Source: Brevibacillus_H sp041920465 (GTDB lineage Bacteria > Bacillota > Bacilli > Brevibacillales > Brevibacillaceae). Taken from it: a stretch of DNA of 64,000 bases. Under the pieces are notes generated by a model. That model had not been told where the DNA came from, did no database searches, and saw only the letters and a program-made list of their open reading frames with translations. A program made the translations under genes and the position numbers. Below, piece after piece: positions 41,465 through 50,240 of this stretch. The DNA is taken from positions 4,159-68,158 of the forward strand of contig JBHGXW010000013.1 in assembly GCA_041920465.1 (NCBI GenBank), read 5' to 3'. Positions within the stretch are counted from its first letter, which is position 1, and each line of letters opens with the position of its first letter.

Positions 41465-42493
41465 ATGAGCGAAGCTTTCCTTTCATCACTCGCAAAGGCA
41501 TACCGCTGTCAGGTTTATGGAGTGAAGCCGAAAAGGAACGTTTATCAAGTCAGAACAAATCGCGGCATGTGGATTGTCAAAGGATATAAAGAGAGAGAGA
41601 AAGCTTTTTGGGTGACCCAACTAGCTCACTTGTTGCATGAGCAAGGATTTCACCGAACCGTCCATTATGTCAGCACAGATGAAGGGCAGCAGGTCTTTTT
41701 GTATGAGGGACGGTATTATACCGTGATGAAAACCATTGAAGGCAGGGAAGCGAACTACGCTTCCGTCTATGACGTCAAAAAAGCGGCGACAAGTCTGGCA
41801 CAATTTCATCAGGCTGCGCAGGCCATTCCTTTTGTTCCGGAGAGTTACACCGGAAATCCTCCGATTTTCGATAAATGGGAAGATAGGCTGCAGCACTTTG
41901 AGCGAATTTCCCACAAGATTGCATCAAGAGGCCCTGTGAACCGCATGGAGCATCTGATAGTGCAAATGACTGACGAAATGAAACGCGACGCCAGTCTTGC
42001 CCTCCAGCAGATGAAACAGCAGCCATTTGATGAGGAGATGTATCAGGCATTCTCACAAGGAACATTGGCACACCGTGATGTCGCCAGCCATAATTTTTTA
42101 ATTACGCAGCGTGGCAACTGCTATTTGATTGATTTGGATACGGTACATTCCGATATGCAGTTAGTGGATCTGGCTCAATTTATGAGCAGGATGCTATTGC
42201 TGCAAGGATATCAGATGAACGCATTTATTGATGCGATTCATGCCTACTCCAAAACCAAGCCTCTGTCTGATCAGCAGATGAAACTGTTGCTCACGATGTT
42301 AAGGTACCCCGATAACTTTTTGCGGGAAGTGACTGGCTTGTATGCCAGACGATCCGGTTATCGGGTTCGCGGCGTGACGCAGCTCCTTTTGCTTAAGCGC
42401 CGGTTTGCTCAAGAGAGGCGCAATTTCTTGAAGCAAGCCAACCGAACGATTCATTACTGGCGTCAAGGTCCACAGCTGTATGGTGCCGGTTAA
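41465..42493 (+). CDS. CotS/YsxE-family spore coat kinase-fold protein
   Basis: A 342-residue protein with the aminoglycoside-phosphotransferase-like fold of the CotS family. The catalytic-loop motif is HRDVASHN near residue 203 and the metal motif region is CYLIDLDTVHSD. Both are close to active kinases, so activity is possible, although most CotS-type proteins are regarded as structural coat proteins. ATG start 10 bases after the SafA-like stop with only a weak ribosome binding site, so coupled translation is likely. Its position beside safA supports a coat role. Confidence 0.85.
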   Translation: MSEAFLSSLAKAYRCQVYGVKPKRNVYQVRTNRGMWIVKGYKEREKAFWVTQLAHLLHEQGFHRTVHYVSTDEGQQVFLYEGRYYTVMKTIEGREANYASVYDVKKAATSLAQFHQAAQAIPFVPESYTGNPPIFDKWEDRLQHFERISHKIASRGPVNRMEHLIVQMTDEMKRDASLALQQMKQQPFDEEMYQAFSQGTLAHRDVASHNFLITQRGNCYLIDLDTVHSDMQLVDLAQFMSRMLLLQGYQMNAFIDAIHAYSKTKPLSDQQMKLLLTMLRYPDNFLREVTGLYARRSGYRVRGVTQLLLLKRRFAQERRNFLKQANRTIHYWRQGPQLYGAG

Positions 42494-42554
42494 GCGAATC
42501 AGCAGTGAAAAACAATAAGCAGTGAAAACCAAGAAGCAGGTAAAGCCGATAAGC

Positions 42555-42591
42555 AAAAGGAGCCGATGACAATGCGTCGTCGGCTCCTTTT
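42555..42591 (+). terminator. Bidirectional terminator between convergent genes
   Basis: AAAAGGAGCCGATGAC pairs with GTCGTCGGCTCCTTTT around an AATGC loop (about 15 bp, one G-T/mismatch). T runs flank both directions, so it can serve the CotS-like gene (+) and the nucleotidase (-). Confidence 0.85.
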
Positions 42592-42600
42592 GGCTTAAAC

Positions 42601-44565
42601 TTATTTTTTCAAGGCAAGGTCGATGGTGTATTTGGCAAAACCTGTGTCCAAAGTAGAAACGTACTTGATTTGAGGCAGCTTATCCAAGTATTTTTGCGCG
42701 TTTGGAGAAGATTCGAAAGTCACTTTACCTTTTGTTGTTACGGGAGCAAACGACCAGTTGCCGTCAGCAGATGGGTTGATTGTTTTTTGATCCAGGATGT
42801 AGTCGATGATTACTTGACGGTTTTCATCCGGAGAATCGATGATGATATTGTCGCCCTTGAGCCCTGGGAAGTTTCCGCCGCTGCTTGCCCGATAGTTGTT
42901 GGTTACGACTACGAATTTTTGGTCTTTCGTAACCGGTTTGCCATTGTATTGGAGATTTTTGATCCGGCTGGCATTTGGGTTGATAACGGTACCACTTGCA
43001 TCGTATTTGGCTGGTTGGGTAACATCGATTTGATAGGTTACGCCATCGATTACATCGTAGTTGTAGGTCGGAAAGTCAAGGTTAACAAGGGCCTGATCTT
43101 CCGTTTTGTTCGGATCGATTTGGTTGAATTGGCCAGCAGACATTTCCAGCCATTCTTTCACTTGTTCACCGTTCATCAATACCGCTTTCACGGTATTTGG
43201 GTATACATAAAGGTCTGAGACGTTTTTGATCGCAATGGTACCGGCAGGGATGTCTGTGTAGTAGCTTGAACCGTTGCGCCCGCCTGCTTTGAACGGAGCG
43301 CCTGCGGAGAGAACTGGCAGACCATCGTACTCCGTTCCTTGCAGTTTCTTTTGAATGTACCATTTTTGCGCGTTGGTTACGATCTGAATGGAAGGATCGT
43401 CGTTAACCAGTGCAAAGTAGCTGTTGATAGGAGCTGTTGTCGTGCCTACTGCGCTGCGAACGTATTGAAGCGTACCTTCATGCTCCGATTTTACCGCGTC
43501 AACGATTGTTTGATCCGCGTCAACAAGCGGCTTTTTGTTTGCTTTGTCGTAGATAGGCAGAGCTTGGGATTGCGAGCTTACCACAGTCCATTTGCCTTGT
43601 ACTTTTTGTAAGGTAAGGTCGATTTGGCCGAGGTAGTTGCCCCAGAAGCCAGGCATGACGGAAGGTACACCGTTGATCGTTCCTTTGGTTGTATCAACGC
43701 CTTGAATACCATCGAAATCTTTGCTTGGGAATACTTTATGAGCATGTCCGAAGAGAATCGCGTCAATGCCTTTTACGCTGCTCAAATAGTAGGTGGCATT
43801 TTCGTCAAAACCTTTTGGAGCCGCTTTTTCAAAGCCGGTGTGAGCGATTGCGATGATGATGTCAGCGCCTTCTTTTTTCATTTGCGGAACGAATTTGTTG
43901 GCTGTTTCCACGATGTCCTTGGCGATCACTTTGCCATCGAGGTTCGCCTTGTCCCAAGCGGTGATTTGTGGAGGAACGAAGCCGATTACGCCAACTTTTA
44001 CCTTTTGGTCCTTGCCGCTGTCGTCCTTGAAGGTTTTTTCCAAGATTATGTATGGTTTGAAGTAGTTTTTGTCATTGTTTGGATTCTTGTCATGGTCGTC
44101 CACATATACATTCGCATTCACGTACGGGAATTTGGCTCCTTTTAACGAGCGGTTCAAGAAATCAAGGCCATAATTGAATTCGTGGTTCCCGATGTTCCCG
44201 GCGTCATAGCTCAAAAGGTTCATCGCTTTGAATACAGGGTGTACTTCGCCGTCTTTCAACGGATGAACTTTCGCTACATAATCGCCAAGCGGGTTACCTT
44301 GGATCAAATCGCCGTTGTCGAACAACAAGCTGTTTTTTGCTTCGGAGCGGGCTTTTTTGATCAGAGTGGCCGTTTTTGCCAAACCGAACTCATCGGTTGC
44401 CGCATCTCTATAGTAATCGTAGTTGACCATATTGGTGTGCAGGTCAGTTGTTTCCAGGATGCGCAGTTGAATAACCGGATCTTTCTCGGCAAAAGCAGGA
44501 ACGGCCAAGACACTGAAAGCCAAAGAGGAAGCAATGAATCCACTCAGTACCTTTTTCTTGTTCAA
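42601..44565 (-). CDS. Secreted 2',3'-cyclic nucleotide phosphodiesterase / nucleotidase
   Basis: A 654-residue secreted enzyme with a signal peptide (about 1-26, ending AFA). N-terminal calcineurin-type metallophosphatase domain: TTDLHTNMVNYDYY (metal ligands), DNGDLIQGNPLG and GNHEFNYGLDF. C-terminal 5'-nucleotidase domain (about 360-650) with substrate-binding NNYRASSGGNFPG. The TDLHTN pattern favours CpdB/YfkN-type cyclic phosphodiesterase over simple 5'-nucleotidase. TTG start with AAGGAGG at 7 bases. It scavenges phosphate from extracellular nucleotides. The only long minus-strand gene in the first 57 kb. Confidence 0.9.
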   Translation of the reverse strand: MNKKKVLSGFIASSLAFSVLAVPAFAEKDPVIQLRILETTDLHTNMVNYDYYRDAATDEFGLAKTATLIKKARSEAKNSLLFDNGDLIQGNPLGDYVAKVHPLKDGEVHPVFKAMNLLSYDAGNIGNHEFNYGLDFLNRSLKGAKFPYVNANVYVDDHDKNPNNDKNYFKPYIILEKTFKDDSGKDQKVKVGVIGFVPPQITAWDKANLDGKVIAKDIVETANKFVPQMKKEGADIIIAIAHTGFEKAAPKGFDENATYYLSSVKGIDAILFGHAHKVFPSKDFDGIQGVDTTKGTINGVPSVMPGFWGNYLGQIDLTLQKVQGKWTVVSSQSQALPIYDKANKKPLVDADQTIVDAVKSEHEGTLQYVRSAVGTTTAPINSYFALVNDDPSIQIVTNAQKWYIQKKLQGTEYDGLPVLSAGAPFKAGGRNGSSYYTDIPAGTIAIKNVSDLYVYPNTVKAVLMNGEQVKEWLEMSAGQFNQIDPNKTEDQALVNLDFPTYNYDVIDGVTYQIDVTQPAKYDASGTVINPNASRIKNLQYNGKPVTKDQKFVVVTNNYRASSGGNFPGLKGDNIIIDSPDENRQVIIDYILDQKTINPSADGNWSFAPVTTKGKVTFESSPNAQKYLDKLPQIKYVSTLDTGFAKYTIDLALKK

Positions 44566-44604
44566 GAAAAAACCTCCTTATTGTTTTCTTAACAAGAAAA
44601 TAAT
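44552..44604 (-). promoter_or_regulatory. Two palindromes over the nucleotidase start site
   Basis: TTTTTCTTG / CAAGAAAAA (44552-44571) covers the TTG start codon, and an 11-bp inverted repeat around AAC (44580-44604, one mismatch) lies just upstream, with the ribosome binding site between them. The arms share the words TTTTCTT and AAGAAAA, so alternative RNA pairings are possible. Confidence 0.45.
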
Positions 44605-44671
44605 ACCACAGAGAATGGAACTTCTGCATATTTTTAACTCATTTGTAAAAAATTTTGAGTAGGTTATCAAA

Positions 44672-44701
44672 GTATAATAGCTTCCTTATATGGGGAAAAT
44701 G
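44672..44701 (+). promoter_or_regulatory. SigF-type forespore promoter of bofC
   Basis: GTATA at 44672 and GGGGAAAATG at 44692, spacer 15. This fits the published SigF consensus (GYATA, then GGnnAnAnTR) at every fixed position. A forespore promoter agrees with the known role of BofC. Confidence 0.55.
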
Positions 44702-44732
44702 AGAAAAAAAGAGATTGAAGGAGTTTTCTCTG

Positions 44733-45329
44733 ATGCGAAGCTATAAGCTATTCTTCCTGACACTCGCTTTGCTGTTGGCCGGCATGTTGGGCAGAGGAAC
44801 AGTCTATTTGACAGACGGCATCAACAAGGGACAAGAGACTGATCAGAAACAGATCACTGATCAGAAAAAGATCAATGAAGAGAAAGCAGTGCCGGCCCTT
44901 GCCAAGCCGCTTGAATTGGTGCTGAATCGTACCTATTTGTGCGGTACCAAAGACGAGGAGCGAGTTCGTGCAGATAACCAGACGATTGAACAATTGCTGT
45001 CGAAATATATCGGTTGGGAAATTGTATCGGTAGAAGCCGATACGGTGGTCTTGTCCAGACAGGAGAACGACATCTCTCCGGAATGCAAGAGAAACGGATA
45101 TTTTGGCTTGTCTCCTGATGGAATGCTGACGCTGTTTAACGGTTTGCCGGGGGAACAGAAGGTTATTCAGACGTTCTATCAGATCAATACCGCCCGGATG
45201 GAGGCCAGCCTGCCAAAAGAGGAGTTGGAGCTGTTGCGCAAAGGAATTCGCGTTCATGATTTGGCGGAATACAACAGCATCCTCTCCACTTACGGCGAAT
45301 ACCAGGACCACGACGGGAAGCGGGAATAA
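44733..45329 (+). CDS. bofC: Forespore regulator BofC
   Basis: A 198-residue secreted forespore protein that delays SpoIVB signalling and so controls pro-sigma-K processing. A signal or anchor helix (about 5-24) is followed by a Gln/Lys/Asp linker with a repeated DQKQIT/DQKKIN unit. The BofC domain follows: LVLNRTYLCGTKDEE, DISPECKRNGYFGLSPDGML, KGIRVHDLAEYNSILSTY. ATG at 44733 is set by AAGGAG at 44718-44723; the TTG at 44715 precedes that site. A SigF-like promoter lies just upstream. Confidence 0.92.
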   Translation: MRSYKLFFLTLALLLAGMLGRGTVYLTDGINKGQETDQKQITDQKKINEEKAVPALAKPLELVLNRTYLCGTKDEERVRADNQTIEQLLSKYIGWEIVSVEADTVVLSRQENDISPECKRNGYFGLSPDGMLTLFNGLPGEQKVIQTFYQINTARMEASLPKEELELLRKGIRVHDLAEYNSILSTYGEYQDHDGKRE

Positions 45330-45407
45330 GTGCCAAGGGCTTGCTCACTCGATTAAGCTGCGAGGGGCCGCACTACACCTATACGGCAATATTCGGAAAA
45401 GGTTTCC

Positions 45408-45441
45408 AGACTTCGCTTGAAATACGGGCGAAGTCTTTTTT
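45408..45441 (+). terminator. Terminator after bofC
   Basis: AGACTTCGC / GCGAAGTCT, 9-bp perfect stem with an 11-base loop, then TTTTT. Confidence 0.85.
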
Positions 45442-45508
45442 CTCTTCTTCACAATTGGGTCAAGTTATGGTCAAATAAGAGTAAAAATATGGATGGAGGT
45501 AAGTTTGC

Positions 45509-46792
45509 ATGTGGCGTTGGCTGGCGATTGTTTTCGGGCTTGGGTTTGCTACGGCTGTTGCCGGAGAGTTAAAAATCAGCCCGTTCGTTGATTCGTTTCG
45601 CGTCAGTCTGGGAAGCGCGGTTTTTTTCTTTCTTATTTTGTTTTACAAACCCCTCCTTCTGTCGCTGGTCGGAGTACTTGTTGGTCTAATGGTCTGCCTT
45701 TTTCGTGTGGGTGTTGATCTGGCTATGGATGGAAGTGCTGATTGGCTGACCAGTTGGACGACACATGCTCCTGCCGTTTTCTATTATGTTACGTTCGCCA
45801 TTCTCCTGAGCTTTGCGGGTTTTGCAAGATTTACGTCGGCGCCGTTGATGCTCGGAATTATCGGAGCTTGTGTCGACAGCATGTCCAATCTGGTGGAACT
45901 TTTGGCGCGGATGGTAATTGAGCAGCATGCGTTGCAAGTTGGTACCCAGGTTCCTGTCATTGCAACTGTTGGAATATTGCGAAGTTTCCTGATTGTCGGA
46001 TTATATTCCATGGTTGAGATCAGGCAGCTGCAGGCGGTGAGCCGTGTACAGCAGAGCCGGATGGAAAAATTATTGCTCATCTTGTCAGAGCTTCACGAAG
46101 GACGGCTTTACCTGCAAAAAATGATGGATCAAGTGGAGCATATTACGGCCCAAAGTTATCAGCTCTACCGCAATCTTGCCGGGAGCGCACATGCGGGCGA
46201 GGCTTTGCAGCTTACGGAAGAGGTGCACGAGGTAAAGAAGGATGCCCAGCGGATCGTTGCTTCCCTTTCCAAGCTTTTGAAGCAAGAGAAAGTAGCGAAT
46301 CAGCTGACGATTCACGAGGCCGTGCAGCTTGTGGTGAAAGCAAACTCCAAGTATGCCGAACTGCTTGGGAAAACAATTGAAATACGCGCCCAAATCAAGG
46401 TGGAATGGGAAACGAAAAGCTACATATCTCTTCTTTCTTTTTTGAATAATCTTGTTTGCAATGCGGTAGAAGCAATCACTCGAACAGGCAAAGTGTTGAT
46501 TGATGTGTATCCGCTGGGAAATCGGCTGCGAATCGATATTCATGACACTGGACCGGGGATTGACGGGAAGGATCGGCAGTTGGTATTCGAGCCGGGATTT
46601 ACAACCAAATTCGACCGATCAGGCAACGCCTCAACCGGAATCGGGCTTTCCCATGTCCTGAGAACGCTGCAGGAATTGGACGGCGTAATCGAATTGGGTG
46701 ATAGCCCGTTAGGCGGTGCCTTGTTTCAGATTACCATTCCCTATCAAAACCTCCAGCAAGAGTATCAAAGCTGCCGGACCAAAACGGGATAG
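45509..46792 (+). CDS. Sensor histidine kinase, GlnK (YcbA)-like
   Basis: A 427-residue membrane kinase: six hydrophobic segments in the first ~165 residues, a helical dimerisation region (about 170-255) and a C-terminal ATPase domain. The N box is NLVCNAVEAI, the G1 box is DIHDTGPGID, then GFTTKF and GIGLSHVL. The phosphoacceptor is not in a standard H-box; candidate histidines lie in SELHEGRLY and QVEHITAQ. The downstream YcbB-type regulator suggests the GlnK/GlnL pair, which responds to glutamine in B. subtilis, but no glutaminase or transporter gene is adjacent here. ATG with ATGGAGGT. Confidence 0.8.
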   Translation: MWRWLAIVFGLGFATAVAGELKISPFVDSFRVSLGSAVFFFLILFYKPLLLSLVGVLVGLMVCLFRVGVDLAMDGSADWLTSWTTHAPAVFYYVTFAILLSFAGFARFTSAPLMLGIIGACVDSMSNLVELLARMVIEQHALQVGTQVPVIATVGILRSFLIVGLYSMVEIRQLQAVSRVQQSRMEKLLLILSELHEGRLYLQKMMDQVEHITAQSYQLYRNLAGSAHAGEALQLTEEVHEVKKDAQRIVASLSKLLKQEKVANQLTIHEAVQLVVKANSKYAELLGKTIEIRAQIKVEWETKSYISLLSFLNNLVCNAVEAITRTGKVLIDVYPLGNRLRIDIHDTGPGIDGKDRQLVFEPGFTTKFDRSGNASTGIGLSHVLRTLQELDGVIELGDSPLGGALFQITIPYQNLQQEYQSCRTKTG

Positions 46793-46807
46793 AGGAGATG
46801 AGCAGGC

Positions 46808-47734
46808 GTGACCAGATTCTTTATCTTGGATGACGACAAAGCCGCCAGAAGAATGCTGGCATCGATCGTTGAGGACCATGATTTGGGAAAGGTCGTCGGG
46901 GAAGCTTCCGATGGTCTCGATGTGGAAGGAAGCATCTTGAAAACAGCCCCTGATATTCTGATTATTGACCTGCTAATGCCCAGGCAGGATGGGATTGAGA
47001 CAATCCGGCGGCTCAGCACCACCGGACTAAGCTGCAAATACGTGATGCTGTCGCAGGTAGAGCATAAAAATATGATTAGTGAAGCCTACGAACAAGGAAT
47101 CGAGTACTACATCCAAAAACCGATCAATCGGGTGGAGGTTGTGGCGGTGCTGAGAAAAGTGACGGAGCGGATCATGCTGGAGCGCTCGCTCAGCCAGATC
47201 CGCAAAAGCCTGGAGTGGCTAAACCCACAGCCCGAGCCCGCTCAGGTACGGCAGCCGCAGCGACCTGCTGCTGAATTGGTTCGTTCTTACTTAACCGATT
47301 TGGGAGTGGCCGGGGAGGTGGGAAGCCGGGATTTGATCAAAATGATAGGGTATCTGTTGGCAAGCGGTCTTCAGGTGGATGAACACCATTTTCCCAGCAT
47401 GAAGGAGCTGTATATGGCAATCCTGCCGGCTCATCTTCGGCATAAACAAGCGGAAAAAGAGATGAAGGCGATCGAGCAGCGCATTCGCCGTACCGTCCAG
47501 CAGGCTTTGCTTAATCTGGCTTCGCTTGGGTTAACCGATTTTGCCAATCCAATCTTTGAGCAGTATGCGACCAAATACTTTGATTTCGTCGATGTGCGGC
47601 AGAAGATGCGTGAACTGGAATCGGAAGAAACACAATCGCGTGTCAGGCTGAACCTCAAGAAGTTCATTTTTGCCCTCTATCTGGACGTCTTGCAGGTTAG
47701 TGCCGACAGGTCATTTGGGCCAAATGGCTGTTGA
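46808..47734 (+). CDS. Response regulator with YcbB (GlnL-type) output domain
   Basis: A 308-residue regulator. Receiver domain at 1-120 with acidic pocket ILDDD, phosphoacceptor Asp54 (DILIIDLLMPRQDG) and the conserved Lys in YYIQKPIN. The C-terminal domain (about 155-300, SRDLIKMIGYLLASGLQVD; RRTVQQALLNLASLG) is the YcbB DNA-binding domain seen in GlnL. GTG start 15 bases after the kinase stop, with AGAGGAG upstream. Targets unknown. Confidence 0.85.
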   Translation: MTRFFILDDDKAARRMLASIVEDHDLGKVVGEASDGLDVEGSILKTAPDILIIDLLMPRQDGIETIRRLSTTGLSCKYVMLSQVEHKNMISEAYEQGIEYYIQKPINRVEVVAVLRKVTERIMLERSLSQIRKSLEWLNPQPEPAQVRQPQRPAAELVRSYLTDLGVAGEVGSRDLIKMIGYLLASGLQVDEHHFPSMKELYMAILPAHLRHKQAEKEMKAIEQRIRRTVQQALLNLASLGLTDFANPIFEQYATKYFDFVDVRQKMRELESEETQSRVRLNLKKFIFALYLDVLQVSADRSFGPNGC

Positions 47735-47803
47735 ACCACATATTTGCCCTGTTTCCTTGCCATACTGATGCTATACGGTGCGAAAAAGGAGGAGTCTTAC
47801 AGC

Positions 47804-47995
47804 ATGTCTTCGATGCCTCGGGGAAGCTATAAGGATCAATACCACCAGCGCTTGTACGTTCAGCTGAATCAAGGGCACAATAAGTTGAATTACCGCAGGA
47901 TCAACCTCCTGAAGGAAAACATGCAAGCGGATGTGGACGACTACGCCCACATGCAGCACGACTTATCGGACGCTCTCGGAATGAACAAGCACTAA
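47804..47995 (+). CDS. Small hypothetical protein, 63 residues
   Basis: ATG at 47804 follows AAAAAGGAGGAG at 9 bases, a very strong site. The 63-residue product (MSSMPRGSYKDQYHQRLYV start) is hydrophilic, helical, rich in Gln, Asn, His and Tyr, with no Cys or membrane segment. A good terminator follows, so it is a genuine short transcription unit or the end of the kinase/regulator operon. The region upstream has CATATT (47739) and CATACT (47761), faintly like a SigE promoter. No family recognised. Confidence 0.7.
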   Translation: MSSMPRGSYKDQYHQRLYVQLNQGHNKLNYRRINLLKENMQADVDDYAHMQHDLSDALGMNKH

Positions 47996-48003
47996 GCACC
48001 GTT

Positions 48004-48036
48004 AACCCGGCCTGTTGATCACAGGCCGGGTTTTAC
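48004..48036 (+). terminator. Terminator after the 63-residue gene
   Basis: AACCCGGCCTGT / ACAGGCCGGGTT, 12-bp perfect stem, 5-base loop, then TT. Confidence 0.88.
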
Positions 48037-48123
48037 AATATATTAAAACACAAATACACGTTCGCTTTTTCCAATGGATGTGGTACAGTAAATGAAGGAA
48101 GAGAAGAAAGCGGAGAGTGGAAC

Positions 48124-48624
48124 ATGAGGATTTTAGGAATTGACCCGGGGATCGCCATCGTTGGCTTTGGCTTCATCGACAAGCAAGGAAGCCAGCTTAA
48201 GCCTGTCCAATACGGTTCGATCCAGACAGAAGCAGGCTTGTCTGTGCCGCTTCGGCTAAAGCAAATTTTCGAAGCAATGCAAGAGTTGCTCTCCACCTAC
48301 CAGCCAGAAGAAATTGCCGTGGAGAAGCTCTTTTTTAATAAAAACGTGACCAATGCCTTCAGCGTCGGGCAGGCGAGGGGAGTGATCCTGCTAGCCGCTG
48401 AATTGGCGGGCATTCCAGTCTACGAATATACCCCGATGCAGGTGAAACAGGCGGTTACCGGCTACGGCGGAGCAGAGAAAAAACAGATCCAGGAGATGGC
48501 CCGGCTTTTGCTTCGTCTACCGTCTGTGCCAAAACCTGACGATGTGGCTGACGCATTGGGAGTGGCGATCACCCACGCGCATTTTCAACAGTTTAACCGA
48601 ATGGTGGAAGGGGTACGGTTATGA
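48124..48624 (+). CDS. ruvC: Holliday junction resolvase RuvC
   Basis: A 166-residue RNase H-fold endonuclease that cuts Holliday junctions. Catalytic acids Asp7 (LGIDPGI), Glu67 (IAVEKLFF) and Asp140/Asp143 (DDVADALGVAITH) are all present. ATG with GGAGAGTGG. Its stop overlaps ruvA (ATGA). B. subtilis lacks ruvC and uses RecU, so a full ruvCAB operon marks a different bacillus lineage. A possible extended -10 promoter (TGG TACAGT) ends at 48089. Confidence 0.96.
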   Translation: MRILGIDPGIAIVGFGFIDKQGSQLKPVQYGSIQTEAGLSVPLRLKQIFEAMQELLSTYQPEEIAVEKLFFNKNVTNAFSVGQARGVILLAAELAGIPVYEYTPMQVKQAVTGYGGAEKKQIQEMARLLLRLPSVPKPDDVADALGVAITHAHFQQFNRMVEGVRL

Positions 48625-49235
48625 TTGATTTCGTCGAAGGGACGCTTTGTTACATAGATACGGAATATGTCGTGGTGGAAGCAGGGGGGATTGGCTATCG
48701 GCTGTTTTGCCCCAATCCCTATCAGTTTGTCAACGATGAGGGCATCAAACGCCGGTTCTTCACCCATCATCATGTACGGGAAGATGCGATCCAGCTATAT
48801 GGCTTTGCCAGCCGTGACGAGCGGGATATGTACCGCCGTTTGCTAGAAGTGACAGGAATCGGCCCCAAAGGAGCTTTGGCCATTCTTGCAGCGGCTTCAC
48901 CCGAGCAAATTGTCCTGGCCATCCAGCAGGAAAACGTCAACTATTTGACCAAGTTCCCCGGCATTGGCAAAAAGACGGCGCAGCGGATTATTATCGACCT
49001 CAAGGATAAATTGAAGGGCTTCACTCCTTCGATGCTTACTGTGGAAGTGGCGGCAACCAGTCAGGAAAAGGCTTCGTTCGGTGCACTGCAAGAAGCGATG
49101 GATGCCCTTGCCGCGCTGGGCTATTCGGATCATGAGATTCAATCAATCAAACCGCAGCTTCGGGACAAAGCGCAGGCGGGAAGTTCCGTTGAGCAGCTGA
49201 TCAAGGTTGGCCTGGCTCAGCTGATGAGGGGGTAG
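48621..49235 (+). CDS. ruvA: Holliday junction branch migration protein RuvA
   Basis: A 204-residue tetrameric junction-binding protein: OB fold (1-62), two helix-hairpin-helix motifs (VTGIGPKGALAIL and FPGIGKKTAQRIIIDLKDKL) and a C-terminal domain that contacts RuvB. ATG overlaps the ruvC stop by 4 bases. Confidence 0.97.
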   Translation: MIDFVEGTLCYIDTEYVVVEAGGIGYRLFCPNPYQFVNDEGIKRRFFTHHHVREDAIQLYGFASRDERDMYRRLLEVTGIGPKGALAILAAASPEQIVLAIQQENVNYLTKFPGIGKKTAQRIIIDLKDKLKGFTPSMLTVEVAATSQEKASFGALQEAMDALAALGYSDHEIQSIKPQLRDKAQAGSSVEQLIKVGLAQLMRG

Positions 49236-49241
49236 GAAAGA

Positions 49242-50240
49242 GTGGAAGAACGAATTATCACAACCCATATGCATTGGCAGGACGATGCGAGTGAACTTAG
49301 CTTGCGCCCCCGATACCTGGCGGAATACATCGGCCAGTCCCAGGTAAAAGATAATCTCAAAGTTTTCATAGAAGCTGCCAAAATGCGCAAGGAAGCGTTG
49401 GATCACGTCCTCTTGTACGGCCCGCCCGGACTCGGCAAGACGACGTTGTCCCAGATCATTGCCAATGAACTGGGAGTAAACATCCGAACCACCTCGGGGC
49501 CCGCGATTGAGCGGCCGGGAGACCTGGCGGCTATTCTCACCAATTTGCAGGAAGGCGATGTCCTTTTTATTGATGAGATTCACCGATTGCACCGCACTGC
49601 CGAAGAGGTGCTGTATTCCGCGATGGAGGATTTTGCTCTCGATATTATGATTGGAAAAGGGCCAAGTGCCCGAAGTGTCCGTCTGGATCTGCCGCCGTTT
49701 ACCCTGATTGGCGCGACGACGAGGGCCGGACTTCTTTCTTCGCCTCTTCGTGACCGGTTTGGCGTGGTGAACCGTTTGGAATTTTATACGATTGAAGAAC
49801 TCAGCTTTATCGTCAGCCGTGCCGCAGACATACTGCAAATCGGCATTGACGAAGGAGGAGCCGTGGAAGTAGCCAAACGTTCCCGGGGCACTCCGCGGGT
49901 AGCAAACCGCTTGTTAAAACGTGTTCGTGATTTCGCCCAAGTGCAAGGCGAAGGAAAAATCACGACAGAAATTGCCCATGAAGCGTTGGAAAGGCTGCAG
50001 GTAGACGCTTGCGGTTTGGATCATGTTGACCATAAGCTGCTTTTGGCGATCATCGACAAGTTTGCCGGCGGCCCGGTTGGATTGGACACGATAGCGGCAA
50101 CCATCGGGGAGGAAGCCCAAACAATTGAGGATGTGTATGAGCCATATCTTTTGCAAATCGGATTCCTGCAGAGAACGCCGCGCGGCCGGACCGTGACACA
50201 TCGTGCCTATCAACATTTTGGAAGGGAGATGAAAGAATGA
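49242..50240 (+). CDS. ruvB: Holliday junction branch migration ATPase RuvB
   Basis: A 332-residue AAA+ motor. Walker A GPPGLGKTT, Walker B FIDEIHRL, sensor 1 IGATTRAG, arginine finger region PLRDRFG and a C-terminal winged helix (about 255-332). GTG start preceded by GGTAGGAAAG; the stop overlaps the DUF2905 gene. Confidence 0.98.
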   Translation: MEERIITTHMHWQDDASELSLRPRYLAEYIGQSQVKDNLKVFIEAAKMRKEALDHVLLYGPPGLGKTTLSQIIANELGVNIRTTSGPAIERPGDLAAILTNLQEGDVLFIDEIHRLHRTAEEVLYSAMEDFALDIMIGKGPSARSVRLDLPPFTLIGATTRAGLLSSPLRDRFGVVNRLEFYTIEELSFIVSRAADILQIGIDEGGAVEVAKRSRGTPRVANRLLKRVRDFAQVQGEGKITTEIAHEALERLQVDACGLDHVDHKLLLAIIDKFAGGPVGLDTIAATIGEEAQTIEDVYEPYLLQIGFLQRTPRGRTVTHRAYQHFGREMKE

